In this document: one piece after another, positions 23,081 to 32,131 of the stretch
How the letters are laid out: every line of letters starts with the position of its first letter
Position numbering within the stretch: the first letter of the stretch is position 1
DNA from: Pyramidobacter piscolens
GTDB taxonomy: Bacteria; Synergistota; Synergistia; Synergistales; Dethiosulfovibrionaceae
Direction of reading: 5' to 3'
NCBI GenBank assembly: GCA_004558205.1
Contig: SFDM01000032.1
Coordinates: 1-47,699, forward strand
DNA: 47,699 nucleotides
Made by a program: the position numbers and the translations under genes
The notes under the pieces: model-generated
Databases searched by the model: none
Seen by the model: the letters and a program-made list of their open reading frames with translations, nothing else
What the model was told of the DNA's origin: nothing

Positions 23081-24527
23081 TTTCCGCCTCCAGCGGCAGC
23101 TCGATCAAAATTCTCAGCCCGCCCGTTTCGGCCTCTTCGGCCCAAATCGTCCCGCCCATCCTCTGCAGGGCCTTTGCCGCGATGGCCAGTCCCAGGCCGC
23201 TGCCGCGGTGTGGATTCTGGCGCGACGGGTCGCTGCGGTAGAAGACCTCGAAAAGCCTGTTCAGTGCTTCCCGAGGGACGCCGGGGCCGTCGTCGGTCAG
23301 CGATAGGACGCAGCTCTCGTCCTTCGCTTCGAGGAGAATTTCCATCCGTCCCAGAGGTTTTGCCTTGTATTTCGCGCTGTTGTCCCATATGTTGACCAGC
23401 ACGCGGCGGATCTCAGCGGCGTCGGCCTTCACCGTGGCGGGGCAGAGCCTGGCCTCGATGGACAGCCCCCGCGCCGCGTATTCGCCGCGCAGGTCCTTCA
23501 GCAGGTTCTCGATCTCCCTGTCGAGGCGCAGCGTCTCCATGCGGATGGGGTATTCCTCCAGTTCCATTTTCGAGAACAGGAAGATCTGCGAGACCATCCG
23601 CTGTATGTTTTCCGCCTTGTTCTTGATGGTTCCCAGATATTTACGCCGCGTCTCGGGCGTCTTCGCCACGCCGTCCAGCAGTCCTTCCACGTAAGCCTGG
23701 ACCGACGTCAGAGGCGAGCGCAGGTCGTGGGAAATGCCCGCCATAAGTTCCCTGCGGCTTTCTTCGTGCCGCCGCGTCCGCTCCACCGAGTCCTTCAGGC
23801 GCTGAGCCATCTCGTTGAAATCGGAGCAGACCGGCGTGAATTCGTCCCGTCCGGAGTAGGCGATGCGGTAGTCCAGGTTGCCGTCGCGGATCTGGCGCAC
23901 GCCGCCGGACAGGATATCCAGAGGCTGTTCTATCCTTTGCAGGACGAACTTGGTCAGGAAGCGGTTTGTCAGCAGCACCGAAAGGAGGACGGCCAGAGAG
24001 AGCACGCCCAAGGCCAGCGCGACCGCCCTCTTCAATGTTTTATAGGAAAGTTCGCCGCGGCGGCTGAACAGGTAGACCTGGTAAAGCGTTTCGCCTTTTT
24101 TCACGGCGCGGGCGCAAAGGCTTCGGCCGTCGCGGGTCAGGATCCCTTCGCCCTGCATGGCCGAAGCTCCGGCGATCAGCGAGGCGTCCGCGTCGTCCGA
24201 CGCTCCGTAGGCGTAATAGGGCGCGCCGTCCCGCAGAATGGTCAGCGACATGGCCTTCTGGTCCAGCAGGCGGCTCATGGACTCCAGCTTTTCGCGGCGT
24301 TCCCGTGAAAGGCCCTTGGCGCCGGACTTGAGATGTTCTTCGATGATCTTGGAGATCACGCTGCTGGCGTGGTAGAAGCTTTCGCTGTCTTCAAAGCCCA
24401 GCCCCACGTCGTGGACCACCGTATACCATATGGCGCCGGCGCAGCCGGCGGCGATCAGCGCGGAAATGCATACGGGCACGAGGATCATTAGGATATTGGA
24501 AAGAAAAAGCCGCCTTTTGACGGTCAC
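23073..24527 (-). CDS. Membrane sensor histidine kinase
   Basis: 484 aa from the GTG at 24527, with GGGAGGTGG five bases upstream; the open frame runs 72 codons further, but that part has no ribosome site and is not kinase-like. Membrane helix about residues 8-36, an extracytoplasmic sensor of about 120 residues, second helix about 168-190, HAMP, then the dimerisation His in SHDLRSPLTS (residue 267). The ATPase domain contains NIWDNSAKY, DDGPGVP and GSGLGLAIA. The sensor is rich in acidic residues (for example ASDDADAS), which could bind cations or cationic peptides, as PhoQ and PmrB do; this is inference. Confidence 0.92.
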   Translation of the reverse strand: MTVKRRLFLSNILMILVPVCISALIAAGCAGAIWYTVVHDVGLGFEDSESFYHASSVISKIIEEHLKSGAKGLSRERREKLESMSRLLDQKAMSLTILRDGAPYYAYGASDDADASLIAGASAMQGEGILTRDGRSLCARAVKKGETLYQVYLFSRRGELSYKTLKRAVALALGVLSLAVLLSVLLTNRFLTKFVLQRIEQPLDILSGGVRQIRDGNLDYRIAYSGRDEFTPVCSDFNEMAQRLKDSVERTRRHEESRRELMAGISHDLRSPLTSVQAYVEGLLDGVAKTPETRRKYLGTIKNKAENIQRMVSQIFLFSKMELEEYPIRMETLRLDREIENLLKDLRGEYAARGLSIEARLCPATVKADAAEIRRVLVNIWDNSAKYKAKPLGRMEILLEAKDESCVLSLTDDGPGVPREALNRLFEVFYRSDPSRQNPHRGSGLGLAIAAKALQRMGGTIWAEEAETGGLRILIELPLEAENA

Positions 24528-24722
24528 GGACGCCACCTCCCTGGATAGGAACCGGCCCATCATATCATGGAGGGCTTTCCGAAGGATAAACAGAAGATAA
24601 AATTTATGGGCTCCCCTGTTTAGCTTCTCTCCTTGGAAGGCCGCTCCGAATGAAGGGCGTGCGGCGCCTGTGAAAAAGTTGACCGCTGAAAACAAATTTT
24701 TCGCGCAAAATATCCTTATTTC

Positions 24723-24731
24723 TGCTATAGT
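24723..24731 (+). promoter_or_regulatory. Extended -10 promoter upstream of leader ORF and PHP gene
   Basis: TGCTATAGT at 24723-24731 fits an extended -10 with no clear -35. It is 60 bp before the leader ORF. The divergent region 24528-24790 holds nothing else that I recognise. Confidence 0.4.
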
Positions 24732-24790
24732 AATACCAGACATCCAACTTCCAACCTGAAAAACGGAAGGTGGCGAAAGGAGTTGATACC

Positions 24791-24871
24791 ATGGCTGTCG
24801 GCTGGAAAGCCGGGATTCATGGGAATCTCAGCGCGATGCGTTCGTCGGACAACAGGGGGCGAACGCTATGA
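24791..24871 (+). CDS. Putative 26-residue leader ORF overlapping the PHP gene
   Basis: Reads MAVGWKAGIHGNLSAM... and ends ...NRGRTL. AAAGGAG stands seven bases before its ATG. Its TGA overlaps the ATG of the PHP gene as ATGA, a classical coupling arrangement. The PHP gene has no equally good ribosome site of its own apart from GGGGG in the leader. No homologue recognised. Confidence 0.5.
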   Translation: MAVGWKAGIHGNLSAMRSSDNRGRTL

Positions 24872-25695
24872 TTCGTATTGACATGCATTGTCACAGCAAC
24901 TGTTCCGACGGTTCGGAATCGCCCGAAGCGATGGCCCGCCTGGGCAAGCGGCGCGGATTGACGCTGATGTCCCTGACCGATCACGACACGATTGACGGCG
25001 TGCCCGCCTTTATGTCGTCGAGCAGGAAACTGGGCGTCAGGGCAATCTCGGGCGTGGAGATCTCCGCGGAATACCCCCAGACCATGCATATCCTGGGCTA
25101 TAATTTCGACCCGAAGGACGAGGAGTTCTGCGCGGCGCTCAAGAAGATCCAGCACCACAGGGACGAGCGCAATAGGAAGGTGCTTGAACGCCTTCAGGAA
25201 CTGGGTTTTCCGCTGACGATGGCGGACATCCAGAAAGAAGCGGGGAAGGGCGTTATCGGCCGCCCCCATTTTGCCTTCGCCCTGATCCGCCTCGGCGCCG
25301 TTCACGACATTTTGTCGGCGTTCACCGAGTATTTGGGGCGGGGCGGCAAGGCCTACGTCCATAAAGTCTGCCTGTCGCCGGAAGAGACGATTCACGCGAT
25401 CCACAGGGCCGGCGGCGTGTCCGTGCTGGCTCATCCCATCCAGACCTGCCAGGACATGGACAAGCTGGCGGAGATCCTGCGCTGGCTCAAGTCCGTGGGG
25501 CTGTGGGGGCTGGAATGCTATTCTGGGCACCACAACTACGAACAGACGAAAGCCTACCGGGCGCTGGCCCTGTCCACGGGGCTGGAAGTGACCGCCGGTT
25601 CGGACTACCATGGGCGCGGGCGCCCCGGCTGCCATCTGGGCGTTCCCGTGCCGGAAACGCTGCTGCCCTGGGCGCGGCTGGGGATCAGGATGTAA
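24868..25695 (+). CDS. PHP-domain phosphoesterase (TrpH/YciV-like)
   Basis: 275 aa. Metal-binding motifs of the PHP fold are present in order: DMHCHSNCSDG (residues 5-15), TDHDT near residues 37-41, SGVEIS near residues 61-66, LAHP near residue 190, and SDYHG near the C-terminus. Family members hydrolyse phosphate esters, including 5'-3' trimming of RNA and 3',5'-bisphosphonucleotides (RNase AM / YciV type). Cytosolic. It appears to be translated through coupling to a 26-residue leader ORF. It is followed after about 46 bp by threonine aldolase. Confidence 0.9.
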   Translation: MIRIDMHCHSNCSDGSESPEAMARLGKRRGLTLMSLTDHDTIDGVPAFMSSSRKLGVRAISGVEISAEYPQTMHILGYNFDPKDEEFCAALKKIQHHRDERNRKVLERLQELGFPLTMADIQKEAGKGVIGRPHFAFALIRLGAVHDILSAFTEYLGRGGKAYVHKVCLSPEETIHAIHRAGGVSVLAHPIQTCQDMDKLAEILRWLKSVGLWGLECYSGHHNYEQTKAYRALALSTGLEVTAGSDYHGRGRPGCHLGVPVPETLLPWARLGIRM

Positions 25696-25741
25696 CCGAG
25701 ATTCCCGCTTTTTATTTTAAATTCAAGAGGAGAGAACTGTC

Positions 25742-26779
25742 TTGAGAAAACTTATTGATTTAAGAAGCGATACCGTTACCTGCCCCGATGCCGCGATGCG
25801 GAAGGTCATTTACGAGGCCTCCGTGGGCGACGCCGGATACGACGACGACCCTTCGGTGAACGCCCTCCAGGAGATGGCCGCCGAGATGACCGGGCAGGAG
25901 GATTCCCTTTTTATGCCCTCGGGGATCATGGGCAACCTGGTGGCTTTGATGACCCATTGCCGCCACGGCGACGGCGTCCTTGTGGGGGATCGGGCCCACC
26001 TGTTCAAAGGGGAAGGGGGCGGCATCGTCGCCGTCGCCGGAGTCCTTCCCTATCCGCTGGACGACGGCAGCGGCTGCCCCTCGCCGGAGAGCGTCGCCGC
26101 GGCGATTCCCGAGTATAATGTCCATTATCCCCAGCCCACGCTGCTCTGCCTTGAAAATACCCATAACGACTGCAACGCCGTGGCCGTCGCGCCCGACGTC
26201 TTTGCCGCCGCCGTGGCGGAAGGGCATAGACAGAAGCTGCAGGTTCACCTTGACGGCGCGCGGGTCTTCAATGCTGCCGCAGCCTGGGGCGTTGACGTGA
26301 AAGAATTTACGTCCATCGTGGATTCGGTCCAGTTCTGCCTTTCCAAAGGGCTGGGCGCGCCCATGGGGTCCATGCTCTGCGGCTCGAAGGAGTTTATCGA
26401 ACGCGCCCGCTTTAACCGCAAGCGCGTCGGCGGAGCGCTGCGCCAGGCCGGTTTCATGGCCGCGGCGGGGCTCTACGCCCTGACCCACAACGTGAAGCGC
26501 CTGGCCGAAGACCATGCCAACGCTGCCGAACTGGGACGCCTGCTCGAAGAAAAGGGGCTGGACGTGGAACACATGCCCCATTCGACCAACATGGTTTATT
26601 TTAACCTGCCCGAACCTCTGCCGACGGCGGCGGAGCTGGTGGAAAAGCTGGCGGCCCGCGGCGTCCTGTGCAACACCTCCGGCGCGCGCCGGATCCGTCT
26701 CGTGACTCATCTTCAGGTTTCTTCGGCCGACGTGGCGGCCGCTGCCGACGTCATCTGCCAAGAAACGGCGGGAAAGTGA
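25742..26779 (+). CDS. ltaE: Low-specificity L-threonine aldolase
   Basis: 345 aa, fold-type I PLP enzyme that splits threonine or allo-threonine to glycine and acetaldehyde. The start is TTG at 25742 with AGAGGAGAG before it. LRSDTVTCPDAAMRKV (residues 7-22), YDDDPSVNALQ, HLDGARVFNAA near residues 168-178, and the PLP Lys in FCLSKGLGAPMG near residue 199 all fit the family. It overlaps the next gene as TGATG. It is part of an amino-acid-using lifestyle, consistent with the other PLP enzymes in the window. Confidence 0.93.
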   Translation: MRKLIDLRSDTVTCPDAAMRKVIYEASVGDAGYDDDPSVNALQEMAAEMTGQEDSLFMPSGIMGNLVALMTHCRHGDGVLVGDRAHLFKGEGGGIVAVAGVLPYPLDDGSGCPSPESVAAAIPEYNVHYPQPTLLCLENTHNDCNAVAVAPDVFAAAVAEGHRQKLQVHLDGARVFNAAAAWGVDVKEFTSIVDSVQFCLSKGLGAPMGSMLCGSKEFIERARFNRKRVGGALRQAGFMAAAGLYALTHNVKRLAEDHANAAELGRLLEEKGLDVEHMPHSTNMVYFNLPEPLPTAAELVEKLAARGVLCNTSGARRIRLVTHLQVSSADVAAAADVICQETAGK

Positions 26780-28128
26780 TGGACCGCGGCAAGGCGCAGC
26801 GCATTCTCGAGAAGGCTCTGGAACTCGCGAAATCCAGAGGGGCGCTGGCGGCGGACTGCCTGTGGTGCCGCTACGACAGCCGTTCTTTCTCGGCGCGCGA
26901 CGATGAACTTGAGAGGAGCCGCTCGTCCACAGCGGTCAGCCTGGGGCTCCGCGTCCTTGACGGCCAGAGCCGTCAGGGCGTGGCGAGCCTGAACGACCCC
27001 GACGAGGACGCCGCGCAGCTTCTCTGCGACGGCGCTTTTCAGAACGCCTCTTTCGGCGAGGTCGAAAGCGACGTCCTCTTTGCGGAGCGCCAGCCTGACC
27101 CCCCGGCCATGGACCTGGGAATCTGCGATCAGAAGCTGATCGCCTGGGCTCCCGGCGCCCAGATCGACCTGTGCCTGGAAATGAGCCGTCAGGCCCGGAA
27201 GCTTGACAAGCGCGTCAAGGCGGTCCGTGCCGCGGCGGTAGACACGGCCTGGGGTGAATCGCTGATGATGAACAGCCTGGGCGTCTGCTGTGAGAACCAC
27301 TTTACCACAGGCGGGATCGGCATGGCGGTGCTGGCCGAAGATGGTGACGCCGTGGAGATCGGCGGCGCGGGTGTGGACGGACGCTCCCTGGAGTCGCTGA
27401 CGTCCTGGCTGCCCACCGAGGAAGCGGTGGAACACGCCACGCGGCTGCTTCACGGGCAGCCCCTCAAGACCGGACGCTACCGCCTGGTCCTGGAGCCGGA
27501 GGTCACCGCTTTGCTGCTGGGCGCGCTGGCCGACCTGTTCAGCGCCTCCAACGTGTGCCGGGGCTTTTCGCTGCTCGCGGACAAGATGGGGCAGAAGGTC
27601 GCCTCCGAAACCCTGACGCTCGTGGACGACGGCCGCCTATACGGCGGCCTCGGCACGTCGCCCTGCGACTCCGAATGCGTCGCTACGGGGCGCACCACGG
27701 TCCTGCGCGGCGGCTGCCTCACCTCCTGGCTCAGCAATCTGCAGTACGGCAAAAAGCTGGGCATGGCCTCCACGGGCAACGGCGTCCGCGGCATGTCGTC
27801 CCTGCCCGACGTGGACGTCAGCAACTTCTTCGTGATGCCGGGAACCCGGCCCTGGGAGGATATCGTGGCCGACAACGACGGCTGTTTCTGCGTCACCGAG
27901 CTGATGGGGCTGCACACCGTCGACACGGCGACGGGCGATTACTCCCTGGCCGCCCGTGGCCTGATGTACAGGCAGGGCGCCTTTTCGCCCGTCTCGTCGG
28001 TGACGATCGCCGGCAACCTGCTTGACTTTCTTGCAAAGGTCGGTGAGATCGGCGGCGATCTGCGCTTCTATGATCGCATCGGCGGCTGCACCATGGTGGT
28101 GGACGACATTGCGGTCTCGGGCAGCTGA
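26779..28128 (+). CDS. pmbA: TldE/PmbA-family protein
   Basis: 449 aa from the ATG at 26779, overlapping the aldolase stop. TldE is the non-catalytic partner of the TldD metalloprotease. The protein lacks an HExxxH motif, so it is TldE and not TldD. Residues FSARDDELERS near the N-terminus and GVRGMSSLPDVDVSNFFVMPG near residues 335-355 (partly quoted) fit the family. TldD/TldE process modified peptides and degrade short peptides. No tldD is seen in this window. The 3' end overlaps the probable start of the amidase gene by 20 bp. Confidence 0.88.
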   Translation: MDRGKAQRILEKALELAKSRGALAADCLWCRYDSRSFSARDDELERSRSSTAVSLGLRVLDGQSRQGVASLNDPDEDAAQLLCDGAFQNASFGEVESDVLFAERQPDPPAMDLGICDQKLIAWAPGAQIDLCLEMSRQARKLDKRVKAVRAAAVDTAWGESLMMNSLGVCCENHFTTGGIGMAVLAEDGDAVEIGGAGVDGRSLESLTSWLPTEEAVEHATRLLHGQPLKTGRYRLVLEPEVTALLLGALADLFSASNVCRGFSLLADKMGQKVASETLTLVDDGRLYGGLGTSPCDSECVATGRTTVLRGGCLTSWLSNLQYGKKLGMASTGNGVRGMSSLPDVDVSNFFVMPGTRPWEDIVADNDGCFCVTELMGLHTVDTATGDYSLAARGLMYRQGAFSPVSSVTIAGNLLDFLAKVGEIGGDLRFYDRIGGCTMVVDDIAVSGS

Positions 28129-29677
28129 GTTTTTCTGGGGCCTGGCCCTTTTTCTGCTGCTGGCGGCGCTTCCCGCCCGGGCGGCGGTCTGGCGTTTCAG
28201 CGGCGGCGGCCTGTCGGGCAGCGCCGAAGTGCAGACCGTGGGCAAGACGACCATGGCGGCCATGGATCAGATCGCCCAGTCCTTGGATTTTCAGATCAGC
28301 CCCGAGAAAAAAGACGAGCTCCTGATCAGCGGCAGCCGGACGGGCCTTCGCCTTGTCCGGGGCGCCGCCGTGGTCTGGCTTGGGTATAACGTCATCGCCC
28401 TTCCCGCCCGCACGCGGATGGAGAAAGGGCACTGGTGGGTCGAGGCTGACGCCGCGCTCCGCGTGATGTCGCAGTTTTTAAGGAGAAACGGCAAAAACGT
28501 CACCCTGAAATGGGCGGGCGCTGTCCAGGAGGCTCCGCCGCCTGTGGAAAAGAAGCCCTCGCCGCCCGAAAAAAAACAGCCGTCCCTGCCGCGCCTGAAA
28601 GCGCTCCGCTGGGGCGGCGGCGGGGACAGCGTCCGGATTGTGGCGGACCTGGAAGGCGAAAGGGAACCTCTCTGTTCGGCCGAAGCCGACAGCATCACCC
28701 TGCGGGTCGCCCCTATGGACCGGGCTCTGGCCCAGTCTCTGCGATCCAGGAACGACCAGGTAACTTTGGAAGTGCAGAACCGCTCTGAGGGCGTGCTGAC
28801 CTTCCGTTTCCCTGGCTGGAAAGGGAATTGTTTCTTCCTGAGAGACCCCTTTCGCTGCGTGATCGACCTGACGCGCCTGGCAGAAGCGCCTAAAACACCG
28901 CCCCCCGCGCCGGAGAAAACGCTGGAGCGCGCCTCGGGCAAAAAGAAGGACCGCCAGGAAAATCCCCCCAAAGTCCAGCCCCGGCCTCCGGAGAGGAAAA
29001 AAACGCCTCTGGTGGTGATCGACGCGGGGCACGGCGGCAAGGATCCCGGCGCCATCTACCGCCAGTACCGTGAAAAGACCATCGCCCTGCAGATCGCGTC
29101 GAAAGTGGCCGAGGAACTGCGCCGCCGAGGAGTCAACGTGAGGATGACCCGCACCGGCGACACCTATCCGACGCTGAAGCAGCGCACCGCCATGGCGAAC
29201 GAATGGAAAGCCGACGTGTTCCTGAGCATCCACCTGAACGCGCTGCCCCGCGGCCGGCACGCTTCGGGGATGGAGATTTACATCATGGCTCTGCCGTCGG
29301 ACCGCGACGCCATGGAGCTGGCCAAGATCGAAAACGCCGAGATCGCCGAGGAAGGCACGGCGGCCGATGGCTCCACCGATCAGAGGACGGAGATGCTTCT
29401 GTCGATCCTGGGAAACATGCAGCAGAACGTGAAAATTTCCGAAAGCACCCTGCTTGCCGAAGCCCTCTTTTCAGCCGGCGTCAAAAGCGGCATCAACATG
29501 AGGCGCGTCGGGCAGGCACCTTTCTGGGTCCTTCGCGGCGCGGCCATGCCCGCCGTGCTGATAGAGACGGGGTTTATCACGGAGCTGTCGGAAGCCCGGC
29601 AGCTGTCGCGCCCGACCTATCAGACGAAGATGGCCAAGTCCATCGCCGACGGCGTGGTGCAGTTCTTGAAACATTAA
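28109..29677 (+). CDS. N-acetylmuramoyl-L-alanine amidase with AMIN-like domain
   Basis: 522 aa from the TTG at 28109, which gives a clean signal peptide LRSRAAEFFWGLALFLLLAA... cleaved near PARA-AVW. GGTGGTGGA precedes it; an ATG at 28022 or 28070 would lie deep in tldE. Residues about 30-290 look like one or two AMIN-type beta domains, then a Pro/Lys-rich linker, then Amidase_3 at about 305-520. Zinc and catalytic residues are in VIDAGHGGKDPGA, REKT, SIHLNA and LIETGFIT. It cleaves stem peptides from murein in the periplasm during cell separation. Confidence 0.9.
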   Translation: MRSRAAEFFWGLALFLLLAALPARAAVWRFSGGGLSGSAEVQTVGKTTMAAMDQIAQSLDFQISPEKKDELLISGSRTGLRLVRGAAVVWLGYNVIALPARTRMEKGHWWVEADAALRVMSQFLRRNGKNVTLKWAGAVQEAPPPVEKKPSPPEKKQPSLPRLKALRWGGGGDSVRIVADLEGEREPLCSAEADSITLRVAPMDRALAQSLRSRNDQVTLEVQNRSEGVLTFRFPGWKGNCFFLRDPFRCVIDLTRLAEAPKTPPPAPEKTLERASGKKKDRQENPPKVQPRPPERKKTPLVVIDAGHGGKDPGAIYRQYREKTIALQIASKVAEELRRRGVNVRMTRTGDTYPTLKQRTAMANEWKADVFLSIHLNALPRGRHASGMEIYIMALPSDRDAMELAKIENAEIAEEGTAADGSTDQRTEMLLSILGNMQQNVKISESTLLAEALFSAGVKSGINMRRVGQAPFWVLRGAAMPAVLIETGFITELSEARQLSRPTYQTKMAKSIADGVVQFLKH

Positions 29678-29728
29678 ATTTGTCATGTCTATTTCACATG
29701 CCTATTTCAAATAGAGGAGTGGTGAACG

Positions 29729-30379
29729 ATGAGCGACGAAATCTCGCGCAGACCTCGCGCCGAGCGCGCTGCTCATGAAGACGCCGAGCGGAAGAAGGCG
29801 CCCCTGATCCTGAGGGCCTTCGCCTGGCTTAGCGTCGTCGTGATATTTGTGGTCGCCGGTTATTACGGCGCCGATCAGGCTCTTAAAATGCTGGATCGGA
29901 ACGAACTGGTTCAGCAGAAGGACGTGGTCTCCAACACGGACCAGCTTCAGAAGCTTCTTGATTCCGCTTCCGGCGGCGAGGGCGTGGTGGAGGCCCGCAA
30001 GAACGTGGACGTCTTTTCGCTGGGGCCCGACGGCCTGGTCAAAGGGAGCCTGAAAATCCTTGCTGACACCCAGGAGGACGAAATAGCCAAAGCCGTCAAG
30101 GCCGTGTTCAGCGATTCGTCCGAAACCTGGGCCGCTTCGGTGGAGCCCAGGCATCTGTTCCGTGACGGCGTCTCTTTCTATCTCGACCTGCCGCGCAGCT
30201 TCCTTTCGGGGCTGGAGAGCATGCCCGAAGAGCGAGCGCTGCTGATGATCACGGGCATTGTGCGCACAGTGGTGCAGAATTTCGCGCCGATCAACCGAGT
30301 GTTCTTCCTCGTGGACGGCCGCTGGGTCCAGCGCGTGGGGAACATCAAGCTGTCCGAGCCCTGGGGCATCGACGGATAA
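29729..30379 (+). CDS. Membrane-anchored GerMN-domain protein
   Basis: 216 aa. One membrane helix about residues 27-48, a linker, then a GerMN-like domain about 95-212 (FYLDLPRSF, then TGIVRTVVQNFAPINRVFFLVDG). GerMN domains were first described in the Bacillus GerM lipoprotein and are also found in non-sporulating bacteria next to amidases, where they probably bind peptidoglycan. It comes 52 bp after the amidase and 19 bp before rph, in the same operon. A role with the amidase in the envelope is inferred. Confidence 0.85.
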   Translation: MSDEISRRPRAERAAHEDAERKKAPLILRAFAWLSVVVIFVVAGYYGADQALKMLDRNELVQQKDVVSNTDQLQKLLDSASGGEGVVEARKNVDVFSLGPDGLVKGSLKILADTQEDEIAKAVKAVFSDSSETWAASVEPRHLFRDGVSFYLDLPRSFLSGLESMPEERALLMITGIVRTVVQNFAPINRVFFLVDGRWVQRVGNIKLSEPWGIDG

Positions 30380-30397
30380 TAAAAAAAGAGGCGTTGT

Positions 30398-31144
30398 ATG
30401 AGAGACCCTTTGAGAGCGCGGGCCGATTCGCTTCGGCCCGTGACGATGGAAAGAAACTGCAATATATACGCTGAAGGCTCCTGCCTGATCACCTGCGGCA
30501 AAACCAAGGTGATCTGCACGGCCTCGGTGGAGGAGAAGGTGCCGCCTTTTCTGCGCGGCTCCGGCAAAGGATGGGTCACAGCGGAGTACTCGCTGCTGCC
30601 GCGCTCGACGGCGACGCGGGTCCCCCGTGACTCATCCAAAGGAAAAGTGAACGGCCGCAGCCAGGAAATCCAGAGGCTGATCGGCCGTTCACTTCGCGCT
30701 GCCGTAGACATGGCCGCCCTAGGCGAGCGCTGCGTCACCATCGACTGCGACGTGATCCAGGCCGACGGCGGCACCCGCACCGCTTCCATTACGGGGGCTT
30801 ACGTGGCGCTTGTGGACGCCTTGAGATGGCTTCGGGACCGGGGCGCTTTTGCCAGGCTTCCCTTAAAGTCCCAGGTGGCCGCGGTCAGCGTCGGCAAGGT
30901 GGACGGTGAACTGCTGCTCGACCTGTGCTATGTGGAGGACAGCTCCGCGGAAGTGGATTTCAACGTGGTCATGAACGGCCGCGCGGAGTATGTGGAAGTC
31001 CAGGGAACCGGCGAAGGCGGCGTCTTTTCGCGCGAAGAGATGAACTCCATGCTGGACCTTTCGGCGGCGGGGATAAAACAGTTGATGGAGCTGCAGCTCC
31101 AGACCCTTCAATGGGATGAAGAGAAAGAAGGCCGGCGTCCGTGA
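30398..31144 (+). CDS. rph: Ribonuclease PH
   Basis: 248 aa, normal length. It trims tRNA 3' ends with phosphate. MRDPLRARADSLRP starts like the family (usually M-R-DGR). SCLITCGKTKVICTASVEE, EYSLLPRST, GRSQEIQRLIGRSLR and DVIQADGGTRTASITGA are conserved phosphate- and RNA-binding stretches. The second motif keeps the family Arg residues. Its stop overlaps the start of the downstream rdgB as GTGA. Confidence 0.95.
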   Translation: MRDPLRARADSLRPVTMERNCNIYAEGSCLITCGKTKVICTASVEEKVPPFLRGSGKGWVTAEYSLLPRSTATRVPRDSSKGKVNGRSQEIQRLIGRSLRAAVDMAALGERCVTIDCDVIQADGGTRTASITGAYVALVDALRWLRDRGAFARLPLKSQVAAVSVGKVDGELLLDLCYVEDSSAEVDFNVVMNGRAEYVEVQGTGEGGVFSREEMNSMLDLSAAGIKQLMELQLQTLQWDEEKEGRRP

Positions 31145-31758
31145 TTGAAATGAACGGTGTGGCGCTTGACACGCTGGTGCTTGCCAGCGGGAACAAACAC
31201 AAATACGAGGAGTTCAAGGGGCTTTTAGCGCCTCTGAAGGTGAAGCTGCTGTTCGGCGGCGACTACGATCATCCCCTGGAAGTGGTGGAGGACGGGAACA
31301 GCTTTGTGGAGAACGCCGCGCTCAAGGCTTCGGCCTGGGCGGAGTACACGGGCCTTCCGGCGATCAGCGACGACAGCGGCATCGAAGTCAGGGCCCTGGG
31401 CTGGCAGCCCGGCATCCATTCCGCGCGGATCGCCGCCGACGACGAAGCCTGCCGGCAGTGGCTGATCGCACAGATGGCGGACAAGCAGGACCGTTACGCC
31501 CGCTACGCGGCGGCTCTGGTGCTGGTCTTTCCCTATGGCGGCGGACAGTGGCATACGCTTTGTCACTGCTGCGGCAGCGTGATCCAGGAAAAACGGGGGA
31601 CCAACGGCTTCGGCTACGACCCGCTGTTTATCCCCGAGGGCTACGACAAGACCTTCGGCGAGCTGCCTCCGGAAGTCAAGGCTCGGATTTCCCACCGCGC
31701 CAAAGCTTCTCAGGCTTTTATAGAGATGCTCAAACAGTACGAGACGAAAGACAGATAA
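31141..31758 (+). CDS. rdgB: dITP/XTP pyrophosphatase (RdgB/HAM1)
   Basis: 205 aa. LVLASGNKHKYEEF near residues 12-25, EDGNSFVENAALKA, SDDSGIEVRALGWQPGIHSAR near residues 78-98 (partly quoted) and GTNGFGYDPLF are the Ham1/RdgB signature. It removes non-canonical purine nucleotides from the pool. The GTG at 31141 overlaps the rph stop; an ATG at 31150 is the alternative start. The rph-rdgB pair is common in many phyla. Confidence 0.95.
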   Translation: MIEMNGVALDTLVLASGNKHKYEEFKGLLAPLKVKLLFGGDYDHPLEVVEDGNSFVENAALKASAWAEYTGLPAISDDSGIEVRALGWQPGIHSARIAADDEACRQWLIAQMADKQDRYARYAAALVLVFPYGGGQWHTLCHCCGSVIQEKRGTNGFGYDPLFIPEGYDKTFGELPPEVKARISHRAKASQAFIEMLKQYETKDR

Positions 31759-31890
31759 AAATTCACGTTCTATCAGAAAGTTTCAATATAGATCTCCCTC
31801 GTTCCATGAAATTGTGGTAAAATCTTTCAGCAGTCCATCTATAAGATGAATACCCCTCGGGCGGTAAAAATTTTTCGGAGGTGCTCTCCA

Positions 31891-32115
31891 GTGAAAACCT
31901 TTCTCTCAATTGTACAGATCCTTCTCAGCATTGTCCTTGTCGGCGCCGTTATCCTTCAGCCCCGCAAGCAGGGACGCGGCAGCTCCCTGTTCGGCGGCTC
32001 GACCCAGGCCGATTTCGGCGCGAATCAGTGGTCCCGCTTCACGGGCCTGTCGAAGATCACCGTGGTTGTCTGCGCTCTCTTCATGCTGAACTCCCTGGCG
32101 CTCATTATCCTGTAG
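31891..32115 (+). CDS. secG: Preprotein translocase subunit SecG
   Basis: 74 aa from the GTG at 31891, with CGGAGGTG seven bases upstream; the open frame to 31846 lacks a site. Two membrane helices (about 4-22 and 52-72) joined by a loop QPRKQGRGSSLFGGSTQADFG, close to the SecG consensus with GLGLGG... replaced by SSLFGG. It assists SecYE in protein export at the inner membrane. It starts 132 bp after rdgB. A TAAAAT at 31818-31823 might be its -10. Confidence 0.93.
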   Translation: MKTFLSIVQILLSIVLVGAVILQPRKQGRGSSLFGGSTQADFGANQWSRFTGLSKITVVVCALFMLNSLALIIL

Positions 32116-32131
32116 GAGCCGGGTTTCCGAA

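Noticed and set aside
20838..24527. Frameshift or fusion between PAP2, zinc-ribbon and regulator genes
   Set aside because: Each has its own ribosome site, full-length domains and stop; no broken gene is needed to explain the order.
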